Of a stretch of 64,000 nucleotides of DNA, positions 44,079-51,163 are shown in pieces. The stretch lies in assembly GCA_910589555.1 (NCBI GenBank), contig CAJUTE010000002.1, positions 109,712-173,711 of the forward strand, written 5' to 3'. A program made the translations under genes and the position numbers. Positions within the stretch are counted from its first letter, which is position 1, and every line of letters starts with the position of its first letter. The notes beneath the pieces are model-generated. The model saw only the letters and a list, made by a program, of their open reading frames with translations. It ran no database searches and had not been told where the DNA came from. Source of the DNA: an uncultured Muribaculum sp. (GTDB taxonomy: Bacteria; Bacteroidota; Bacteroidia; Bacteroidales; Muribaculaceae).

Positions 44079-44118
44079 AATCTCCCGCATGGCAATTGCC
44101 GTGCGGGAGATTCTGTTT
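44079..44118 (+). terminator. Terminator of tsf
   Basis: AATCTCCCGCATGGC (44079-44093) pairs with GCCGTGCGGGAGATT (44098-44112), one G-U pair, loop AATT, followed by CTGTTTTTTG. Confidence 0.88.
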
Positions 44119-44266
44119 TTTGTAAGAAAGTGTGTGTGTGTAAGGCGAAACTTGAAATGTGCTCCGTCGGGTGAACTTATCCCCCTCGATGCTCGTTTAA
44201 TTGGTAGTGTTATGCTTTATGAGGGCTCACTGTATAAATTACGATTTCTAATCTCAGGTTTCGACT

Positions 44267-45286
44267 ATGGTATCCTTTCCTCCAATCAGATCATTGATGT
44301 GCATGCTCGCCATAGCGATTGCCATGCCTTCGTGTGTGTATGATTATGAGGGTGATTGCGAGGGTGATTACTTTATGCGGCTTACGATTTTGAATCATTG
44401 GTCGGTCACTCCCGAGGTGTTTCCTGAGGGGATGGCTTATTTCTTTTTCCCAAAGAACGGCGGCGAGCCGTGGCGGTTTGATATTCCGGGAGCCGATGGG
44501 GGAGAGGTTAAGGTGCCCAATGAGGCATACCGATTTGTGGCGCTCAATGATGATTTCAGGTCGGTGTTGCTCAAGGATGACGATAGTTATGAGAAGATGG
44601 AGGTGACCACTGTTGCCGGCAACCTGTTTGACGGAGCCGGCGATGCTGTCGCGGCATCGGAATCGCTGCCGGCACGCTCGGGCGAACTTGACAGTCAAGA
44701 GGTGAGAATGTGCCCCGATATGATGTGGAGCGACGCCATGCCATCGGTTGTGGTGGGGCTTGATGATCTTGCTTACACGGTGCGTCACATTCCTGATGGC
44801 GATGAAGAGATGATGAAGTCCCGTGGCATGATTCTGCCTACTATCATGCATCCTATTGTAAGCACTTATCATTTCACTATATCGAATGTCGTCAACCTTA
44901 ACGGCGTCAAAAGGGTGTGTGGCGCCATGAGCGGACTGGCGGCTTCGGTCAATCTTGCCGGGTACCGTCATTCTTCCGAGGCGGTCACGGTGCCTGTAGG
45001 GGTGCGCCGAGTGGATGACACCACGCTTGGCGGCGAGTTTTTGACATTCGGATTGCCTTCGGCTGCGGAAGTGAAAACTGTGTTGAGCCTGTTTGTGTGG
45101 CTGAGTGACGGTCGGCGCATCAATTATGAATTTGATGTGACGGGACAGACTGCTACGGCGCCTGACCCCATGAATGTGTGGATCCGTCTTGATGGGCTGG
45201 AGCTCCCGGAGTCGGAACCGTCATCGGGCGCATTTGATGTGAGTGTCGACACATGGAATACGATTGTGATAAACATATATGGTTGA
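44267..45286 (+). CDS. FimB/Mfa2-like (DUF5119-type) lipoprotein
   Basis: 339 residues. A short signal with a lipobox (AIAMPSCVYDYEGDC, Cys about residue 23) makes it a lipoprotein. The segment YFMRLTILNHWSVTPEVFPEGMAYFFFPKNGGEPWRFDIPG followed by GGEVKVPNEAYRFVALNDDF fits the DUF5119/FimB-Mfa2 pattern as I know it. Such proteins are minor or anchoring subunits of Bacteroidales type V fimbriae. It precedes a fimbrillin-family gene by about 80 bases. The end (FDVSVDTWNTIVINIYG) has beta-strand character suited to strand-exchange polymerisation (inference). Confidence 0.75.
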   Translation: MVSFPPIRSLMCMLAIAIAMPSCVYDYEGDCEGDYFMRLTILNHWSVTPEVFPEGMAYFFFPKNGGEPWRFDIPGADGGEVKVPNEAYRFVALNDDFRSVLLKDDDSYEKMEVTTVAGNLFDGAGDAVAASESLPARSGELDSQEVRMCPDMMWSDAMPSVVVGLDDLAYTVRHIPDGDEEMMKSRGMILPTIMHPIVSTYHFTISNVVNLNGVKRVCGAMSGLAASVNLAGYRHSSEAVTVPVGVRRVDDTTLGGEFLTFGLPSAAEVKTVLSLFVWLSDGRRINYEFDVTGQTATAPDPMNVWIRLDGLELPESEPSSGAFDVSVDTWNTIVINIYG

Positions 45287-45368
45287 AGATATGTTATTTA
45301 TATGAATGACATGATTTCCGGAGGAGGGAGTTGACAACTGTGATAACAACAATAAACACTATATTAAT

Positions 45369-46448
45369 ATGAAAGTACGAAATTTAGCCAAAGGGATGGC
45401 GTATTCGATGTTTGCCATTATGCTTTCATCCTGTTCTTCCAACGAAGAGTCATCACAGGACCCTGTTGATCCTTCGGTGATAAGATTCAACGCTATAGCC
45501 ACGCGTTCTTCGCGAGCCGCAGTGACGACAACTGCAAATATCAAAGAGTTTGCCGTGACAGCATATACCGATGGCAAGATGCTTATGGATAATGTGCTTG
45601 TCACGCGTAACGGTTCGGAGTGGACCTATTCGCCCACGGCTTACTGGCCCGACACTCCGGTCAACTTCTATGCCATAAGCCCCGATATATCCAATTCGGC
45701 TGATATCGAAGGAGCGAGCACGGGCACGGCAAGCATAAGCTCGTATAAAAATCCGGGAAATGTCGACCTGCTCTATGCTGTGAACATGGGTGAGATTCAG
45801 AGAGGCGCGCCGGTCAACATTAATTTCCGCCACGCATTGTCGAAAGTGAATGTCACTTTGTCAAGTTCCAATTCGACAATCACGGTGAAAATAAATAAGG
45901 TGATGATAGGCAATGTATATACCAAGGGTTCGTTCTTCTATCCTCGTGCTACCACATTGCCGGGAGGTGATGCTGCCGGTTACTGGCACAATCAGTCGGA
46001 GTTGGATAACATTCAGCTGTTTGCTGCTACGGGCACCTCAGGCAACTTGGCTCTCACCCCTGAGGCGACCGATCTCGGTGAACTCAATCTCGGAGGCAAT
46101 CCTGACTTCTTCATCCCGCAGGAGCTGGGCAGACTGGCTTATGATGCCGGGAATAAAGCTTTCTCCGGATCATATATCGCAGTGGATTGTGAGATATTTG
46201 ACAAAGCCACCGGCGGTAAACTTTTCCCGGGATCCCACACCCCCTCTTATCTGTTGGTTGGCACTACAGGTTGCGGCCGCATAATGTATCCGGTGACCGG
46301 CGGAAGCGTGACCGAGTGGAACCCCGGCTGCTCATATATCTATAACATCACCATTGACAATCCTTCGGTGTTGTTTGACGGTATTGAGTTCGGAGTCACC
46401 GTCGATGAGTTTGTCGACGGCATCGCCGAGGAGACCCCCGCAGTCTAA
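45369..46448 (+). CDS. Fimbrillin-family lipoprotein
   Basis: 359 residues. The lipobox MLSSCSSNE gives a lipidated Cys near residue 21. The fimbrillin (Mfa-like) signature is IRFNAIATRSSRAA then EFAVTAYTDGKMLMDNVLVTRNGSEWTYSPTAYWPDTPVNFYAISPD, followed by the NFRHALSKVNVTLSS strand and, near the end, the typical CSYIYNITIDNPSVLFDGIEFGVTVDEF. These lipoproteins are cut by a gingipain-like protease and polymerise into fimbriae in related species. It pairs with the upstream FimB/Mfa2-like gene and ends at a bidirectional-looking terminator. Confidence 0.9.
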   Translation: MKVRNLAKGMAYSMFAIMLSSCSSNEESSQDPVDPSVIRFNAIATRSSRAAVTTTANIKEFAVTAYTDGKMLMDNVLVTRNGSEWTYSPTAYWPDTPVNFYAISPDISNSADIEGASTGTASISSYKNPGNVDLLYAVNMGEIQRGAPVNINFRHALSKVNVTLSSSNSTITVKINKVMIGNVYTKGSFFYPRATTLPGGDAAGYWHNQSELDNIQLFAATGTSGNLALTPEATDLGELNLGGNPDFFIPQELGRLAYDAGNKAFSGSYIAVDCEIFDKATGGKLFPGSHTPSYLLVGTTGCGRIMYPVTGGSVTEWNPGCSYIYNITIDNPSVLFDGIEFGVTVDEFVDGIAEETPAV

Positions 46449-46472
46449 TCAAGATTAGACAAAATATTATGT

Positions 46473-46512
46473 AGCAAAGCCCTGCTGCCGGTTAAGGCAA
46501 CGGGGCTTTGCT
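46473..46512. terminator. Terminator between convergent genes
   Basis: AGCAAAGCCC (46473-46482) pairs with GGGCTTTGCT (46503-46512); an inner TGCC/GGCA pair extends the stem. It separates the fimbrillin gene from the minus-strand beta-helix gene and may act in both directions. Another palindrome, GTCTAATC-AA-GATTAGAC (46443-46460), is just before it. Confidence 0.7.
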
Positions 46513-46537
46513 GTTGAAAGAAAGATATGTGAGAGTG

Positions 46538-48415
46538 TTAGCGTATGATTACTTTGCGGCTGTGTGATCGCTTTCCGGCTTCCTGGACAAGGACTATGTA
46601 TAGCCCCTCGTTGAGCGGCGCGCTCTCCACGAAGTCGGCAGATGATGCATTGAGCGATTGGATGTGCTTGCCGTCGGTGGAGTATATGGCGATTGACGCG
46701 TTGGCGTTTGCCTTCACTTTGATGCTGTTGCCGTCGGTCTCTATGCGCGGCTCATCAGTGTTTATTGTCGCCGAAGTTATGCCTGACGTTGATTTTCTGG
46801 CGGCTTTCTGCGCGTCATAAAGAGATGCCGGTTGCAGTCCGGGCTGATGTACGCCGGTGCGGTTCACGTTTTCGGTGTATCCGGTTACGTAGATGTAGCC
46901 TGCGTCGTCCTTGGTGTAATAGCGGCGTATGCCCTTCTTGGCGGTGCAGCCGATGGCGTAGTTCTGTCCGGTGGGTTCCTTGTCGAGATAGATGCCGCCG
47001 TCCTTCACGTCGCAGTTCCAGAACACGCTGTGGGTTCCTCCCCAGCCATGAGCGGTGCCCATGTTGTTGCGCAGGTACATGCCGATTTTCCAGCTTGAGC
47101 TTACGGTGCCCACCTCCTGCCAATTGTCAAAGAGGATGCCTTGCGAGAGCATACGGTGGCCTTCGGCGGTAGCCTGTGAGTTTTCCGAGCGGAAATCCTT
47201 CACGACGATGCCGCTCACGGTGGCGCAGCCGTTGGAGAGGTAGTGGTGGCGTCCGGCACGTGCATAGCAGTCCTTGAACAGGATAAGCTGTGAGCGGTGG
47301 TAAGTCTCGAAATTATACCATGTGCCTCCGGTCTTGTAGCCCGACGGGTCGATCGAGTAGCAGTCCTCCACAGTGCTTCGTGTGGTTGAGGTAATCTTTA
47401 TGCCCGCATGGTTGAATCCGGTCATTGACACGCCCTTCACCCACGAATTTTCGACTGAGCACATATAGATGCAGTCCTGCTCCAATACCTTCTTCGAGCT
47501 GCTCGGTGTTCTTTCAAAAGAAAGATGCATATTCTCTATTCCGAGATTGTGGAGTATGGTTTCCTGATTGGGGATTTTGTAGATATATGATTGGGCGTAT
47601 TTTTTGTCGAGGGTGTAATATACCGGAGCGTCGACCTCGATGGTGTTGCCCTCGATGTTGGTGATGTAGCGGTGATAGGATATGTCGATGTTTGAAGCTT
47701 TCCAGTTGTGCTTCTCCACAGTTGTGCGTTGGGTGTTTCCGCCATACAGCATTGCCTCAAGCCACGACTCGGAGGTGGGGAATTTGATGCAGATAAGGTC
47801 GCCCACGCTGTAGGCGCTTGCGTCTTCCACTTGGAATGACCGGTCGCCCGGCATAACCTTCTCGTTGACGATGTTGACCTTGGCGTCACCGTTGCCGTTG
47901 CCCCAGTTGTGTCCCGATGTCGACGGTCCCATCACGATGAGTTTGCGTTCCTTGTCCTTGGCGTTTCGGGCGTATAGCACGGTGGAATCGGCGTCGGAAT
48001 ATAGGTTTCCTTCGCCGCGCATGATCACGCCGTCATATTTCAGGTTGATAGTGCCGTCGATGTTGTAGAATCCTGCGGTCAGGTATACGATGCCCCTGAA
48101 GCCGTTTGCGTCGGGTGAGAATGCTCCCGCTTTGTCGATGGCTTCCTGGATGTGCTTTGTGTTGTCGGCATTTGGGTCGGCGAGCGGGCTTATCATGACG
48201 GTTCGTTCCGGCATATCCACCACGGGAATATCCTGTCCGTTTTTATATCCCGCCTGGCTGAAATCGGGCAGAACAAAACCCCATTTGTCTTTGTGATAGG
48301 TCAAGGCTCCCGATTGATCCTGAGTGAGCAGAGCCGATTGCCAAGTTTCTTGAGCGTTTAAGGAGCCGCCTAATATGAGGCTCCCGATGCATAATGATAC
48401 AAGTTTTGAATTCAT
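46538..48415 (-). CDS. Secreted right-handed beta-helix protein (pectate-lyase-superfamily-like) with sorting tail
   Basis: 625 residues, signal peptide ending near LNA. The region ADPNADNTKHIQEAIDKAGAF then GFRGIVYLTAGFYNIDGTINL is the pectate-lyase-superfamily / GH28-like N-cap. Beta-helix rungs follow (YMCSVENSWVKGVSMTGFNHAGIKI, ENSQATAEGHRMLSQGILFDN). The tail from about 555 (ISIYSTDGKHIQSLNA-like, ending SRKVIIR) is T9SS type A-like. Enzyme class (lyase, hydrolase or binding protein) cannot be decided because no diagnostic catalytic set is clear. It is followed upstream on the same strand by the SASA esterase gene, which suggests a shared decorated polysaccharide substrate. Confidence 0.8.
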   Translation of the reverse strand: MNSKLVSLCIGSLILGGSLNAQETWQSALLTQDQSGALTYHKDKWGFVLPDFSQAGYKNGQDIPVVDMPERTVMISPLADPNADNTKHIQEAIDKAGAFSPDANGFRGIVYLTAGFYNIDGTINLKYDGVIMRGEGNLYSDADSTVLYARNAKDKERKLIVMGPSTSGHNWGNGNGDAKVNIVNEKVMPGDRSFQVEDASAYSVGDLICIKFPTSESWLEAMLYGGNTQRTTVEKHNWKASNIDISYHRYITNIEGNTIEVDAPVYYTLDKKYAQSYIYKIPNQETILHNLGIENMHLSFERTPSSSKKVLEQDCIYMCSVENSWVKGVSMTGFNHAGIKITSTTRSTVEDCYSIDPSGYKTGGTWYNFETYHRSQLILFKDCYARAGRHHYLSNGCATVSGIVVKDFRSENSQATAEGHRMLSQGILFDNWQEVGTVSSSWKIGMYLRNNMGTAHGWGGTHSVFWNCDVKDGGIYLDKEPTGQNYAIGCTAKKGIRRYYTKDDAGYIYVTGYTENVNRTGVHQPGLQPASLYDAQKAARKSTSGITSATINTDEPRIETDGNSIKVKANANASIAIYSTDGKHIQSLNASSADFVESAPLNEGLYIVLVQEAGKRSHSRKVIIR

Positions 48416-48514
48416 ACAAGATAATTATTAAAAAATGTGATGCACAAAGAAAAGCATAATGCATCTATTTATCTTGTATTATTGTACCGTATCTTTACAA
48501 AATCAGCCCTAAAG

Positions 48515-49333
48515 TCACTTGGCAGGCTTAAAATTCAGTATAGCTTCGGCATATCGTTTGCCGAGTTCCAGTTGTGCGTCGCGGCAAAAATGCGGATCTT
48601 TTTCGTTGTCGGGGTATAAGCGTTCAAGTCCTTCGCTGCTCACTTTTGCACAGTTAGGCACGAGCCTGCAAACCTCCGTGAGCACCGAATCATTGAACAG
48701 CTTGATTTTCTCGGGGGCTTCCCAGCCCCATCTGCCTATCTCGCCCACTACGATCGGCACATCGGCGACATTCAACTCATTCCTGAGATGAGACGCGATT
48801 TCGGCAAATTTTTCAGCATATTCAGGTGTCGATCGTTCTACATCGGTCTCCCCCTGATGCCATAGTATGCCACACAGCTTTCCATGCGTCAACGCTTCCT
48901 TTGCCCTGCTCTCGGCTTTTTCGAGATAGCGGTCGGTGTCGTTGTCGGGGAGCCATGACATGATTGAGCTACCGCCACGGGCATTGACTACGAGCAGGAT
49001 TTTGTTGCCGGTCTTTTGGTGCATGATCTCGCCAAATGATACTCCGGGGCCTATCTGCTGCATCTTCATCGCTTTTCTGATTGTGGAATATCGGTTGAGA
49101 GGAGCCTTTGCCGGTTCAGGCTCCCCGGCGGCGTTCAGAAGCCACACTCCGGGAATCATGGCAGAGTCGGCGGCGATCATTGTGGCGCGTCCTGCCATGT
49201 TGGATTGACCTATGAGGAGATATACGTCGTAGATGTCGTCATGCGGTTCTTTGGCGTTGGATGTGGTTGTCAAGATGGCGATTATCGCCATGAATGACAG
49301 GTGTTTCAGAAAGTGGCGGACTGGATTTTGCAT
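48515..49333 (-). CDS. SASA-family carbohydrate esterase (sialate O-acetylesterase / CE6-like)
   Basis: 272 residues from ATG 49333 (MQNPVRHFLKHLS), which gives a proper signal peptide; a longer frame to 49414 would bury it. Block I GQSNMAGRA contains the nucleophile Ser44, the oxyanion region is in LVVNARGGSSIMSW, and GILWHQGETDVE is the WHQGE block. The C-terminal catalytic pair is likely DPHF followed by AQLELGKRYAEAI. These enzymes remove acetyl groups from sialic acids or xylans and similar glycans. The promoter at 49358-49388 directly precedes it, and the beta-helix gene is 100 bases downstream. Confidence 0.85.
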   Translation of the reverse strand: MQNPVRHFLKHLSFMAIIAILTTTSNAKEPHDDIYDVYLLIGQSNMAGRATMIAADSAMIPGVWLLNAAGEPEPAKAPLNRYSTIRKAMKMQQIGPGVSFGEIMHQKTGNKILLVVNARGGSSIMSWLPDNDTDRYLEKAESRAKEALTHGKLCGILWHQGETDVERSTPEYAEKFAEIASHLRNELNVADVPIVVGEIGRWGWEAPEKIKLFNDSVLTEVCRLVPNCAKVSSEGLERLYPDNEKDPHFCRDAQLELGKRYAEAILNFKPAK

Positions 49334-49357
49334 AATTTTTCGGATAATTGTCGGGCG

Positions 49358-49388
49358 CAAATCTAACACATATAATTGAATCGGGCAA
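49358..49388 (-). promoter_or_regulatory. Promoter for the SASA esterase gene
   Basis: Minus strand TTG (49386-49388), 20 bases, TAGATTTG (49358-49365). It predicts a start near 49351, 18 bases before the chosen ATG at 49333, which excludes the longer frame. Confidence 0.7.
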
Positions 49389-49437
49389 CTGCCACGATTA
49401 TATTTCGACGGCATCGAGTGTCAAAAACAGCTTTAGG

Positions 49438-49468
49438 TTGCAATTTATAATGATAATTGCTAAATTTG
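49438..49468 (+). promoter_or_regulatory. Promoter for the coiled-coil membrane protein gene
   Basis: TTG at 49438-49440, 20 bases, TAAATTTG at 49461-49468; start expected near 49475, about 23 bases before the ATG at 49498. Confidence 0.65.
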
Positions 49469-49497
49469 TAGCCTAAAATTGCTTAACCCGGTTGATA

Positions 49498-50418
49498 ATG
49501 GAAAATAATGCTAAAAAACCGGCAGGACTGATTGCCGGAATTATCCTACTTGCACTGTTGCTCGTGATAGCGATTGTGGCGTTTGTGTTCACAACCAAGT
49601 CTATGAATAAGAAAGTTGAGGAGGCAACGCTTGCCAACGAGCAGTTGCAGCTCACCAACGAACAGTTGCAACTTGCCCAGGAGTATCAGGTGCTTAATAC
49701 CGAGTTTGCCCAATATGAGAATCAGTCGCAGCTTCTTGCGAGCGATTCGCTGGTCACTAAATATGCAGCAGCCAAGAGCAAGGTCGAGAAACTGCTTCAG
49801 GAGTTGAATTCCGAAAAGAAGAAGAGCGCCCAGCGCATCAAGCAGTTGCAGGATGAGATAGGCACATTGAAGAATATTCTCCGCCATTATGTGACCCAGA
49901 TCGATTCTTTGGGAAAAGAGAATGCCGGTCTACGTGCTGAAAATGAGCAGATGCGTGAGCGCAATCAGCAGCTCTCGACACGTGTGGCAAATGAAACCAA
50001 GCGCAATGAGGCATTGTCGGAAAGAATGACCCTTGCCGAGAAACTCAATGTGACCGGTGTGACCCTCACCCCGCTTAAGAAAAACGGCAAGACAGAGAAG
50101 AACGTGACCAAAGCGCGTCAGCTCGATGTGTCGTTCACCATTCCTCAGAACAATTCCACTCCGGTGGGTGAAAAGGTCATCTATCTGCGCATAGTCAGCC
50201 CTGAAGGCTCGCTGCTCGGCAACGGTGGCTCATTCAGCTTTGAAGGTGGCAACGTACAGTGCACAGCTAAAAAAATCATCGAATATGCCGGCGAGGAGAT
50301 TCCCGGAATCCACATTTACTGGGATGTCAACACAACACTGACTCCGGGTGAATACATCGTGGAGCTGTTTGCCGATAATTTCCGATTGACTTCACGCCGC
50401 TTCACATTGCGGAAATAG
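49498..50418 (+). CDS. Membrane-anchored coiled-coil protein, function unknown
   Basis: 306 residues from ATG 49498 (a TTG two codons upstream is less likely). One N-terminal TM (about 9-31, LIAGIILLALLLVIAIVAFVF), then a coiled coil of about 140 residues (EEATLANEQLQLTNEQLQLAQEYQ, with a near-perfect seven-residue repeat NEQLQL) and a C-terminal beta-rich domain of about 110 residues (VSFTIPQNNSTPVGEKVIYLRIVSPEGSLL, ending ELFADNFRLTSRRFTLRK). It probably spans the periplasm. I recognise no named family. It is 4 bases upstream of the MgtC-like gene, so it shares its operon. Confidence 0.85.
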   Translation: MENNAKKPAGLIAGIILLALLLVIAIVAFVFTTKSMNKKVEEATLANEQLQLTNEQLQLAQEYQVLNTEFAQYENQSQLLASDSLVTKYAAAKSKVEKLLQELNSEKKKSAQRIKQLQDEIGTLKNILRHYVTQIDSLGKENAGLRAENEQMRERNQQLSTRVANETKRNEALSERMTLAEKLNVTGVTLTPLKKNGKTEKNVTKARQLDVSFTIPQNNSTPVGEKVIYLRIVSPEGSLLGNGGSFSFEGGNVQCTAKKIIEYAGEEIPGIHIYWDVNTTLTPGEYIVELFADNFRLTSRRFTLRK

Positions 50419-50422
50419 CGTC

Positions 50423-51154
50423 ATGATCACTGCTTATTGGGAATATTTCATTCAGCAGGTCAACTCTATTGAGGTAAACACTGTCTCTTCGATATTCAAG
50501 CTGTCGCTTAGCCTGTTGCTTGGATGCCTTGTGGGTTTTGAACGTAAACGCAAGGGGCAGATAGCGGGTGTGCGCACATTTGCTCTCATCTCGATGGGCG
50601 CCACCTTGGCGATGATTCTTTCCATCTATGTGCCGCAGGAGTATCTCGGACTTAAGAACGGCGACCCCGGACGTATAGCGGCGCAGGTGGTCACCGGAAT
50701 AGGTTTCCTCGGCGCCGGCGCCATTATCCAGATGAAAGGTTCGGTGCGCGGGCTTACTACCGCTGCCGGAATATGGATCATAGCCGCCATAGGCATGGCT
50801 GTGGGAGTGGGGCTCTATTCGTTGTCATTGGCGGCTACGGCTCTCGTGCTGGTGGTGCTGCTGTTTGTGGAGCGTCTGGAGCATCATATTAATGCCGGAG
50901 CAGAATCACGCATCATAAGAATACGCCTGTCGGTGATTGCCGAGGATATCGACGGTTACCGCGAGGTGCTGAAGAATCATCGGGTTCATCTGACCAATGT
51001 CTATGTGGAATATGATTATGATGAGCCTGTGACGCGTCTTAATCTCGTGGTCTTGATAAGGGAGCATACCAATTATATGAAATTATTCGCTGATTTGAGG
51101 CAGGTGAAGCCCACGGTGGCGATTTCGCTCGCCAATCAGGTCAGCATCAGTTGA
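50423..51154 (+). CDS. MgtC/SapB-family membrane protein
   Basis: 243 residues. About five TM helices hold the MgtC/SapB core: SLLLGCLVGFERKRKGQIAGVRTFALISMGATLAMILS, RIAAQVVTGIGFLGAGAIIQMKGSVRGLTTAAGIWIIAAIGMAVG. A cytoplasmic ACT-like tail (about 155-243) follows. MgtC proteins support growth in low magnesium or act on ATP synthase in pathogens; in commensals the role is unclear. It lies 4 bases after the coiled-coil gene and 9 before the antiporter. Confidence 0.92.
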   Translation: MITAYWEYFIQQVNSIEVNTVSSIFKLSLSLLLGCLVGFERKRKGQIAGVRTFALISMGATLAMILSIYVPQEYLGLKNGDPGRIAAQVVTGIGFLGAGAIIQMKGSVRGLTTAAGIWIIAAIGMAVGVGLYSLSLAATALVLVVLLFVERLEHHINAGAESRIIRIRLSVIAEDIDGYREVLKNHRVHLTNVYVEYDYDEPVTRLNLVVLIREHTNYMKLFADLRQVKPTVAISLANQVSIS

Positions 51155-51163
51155 CGTGAAACG

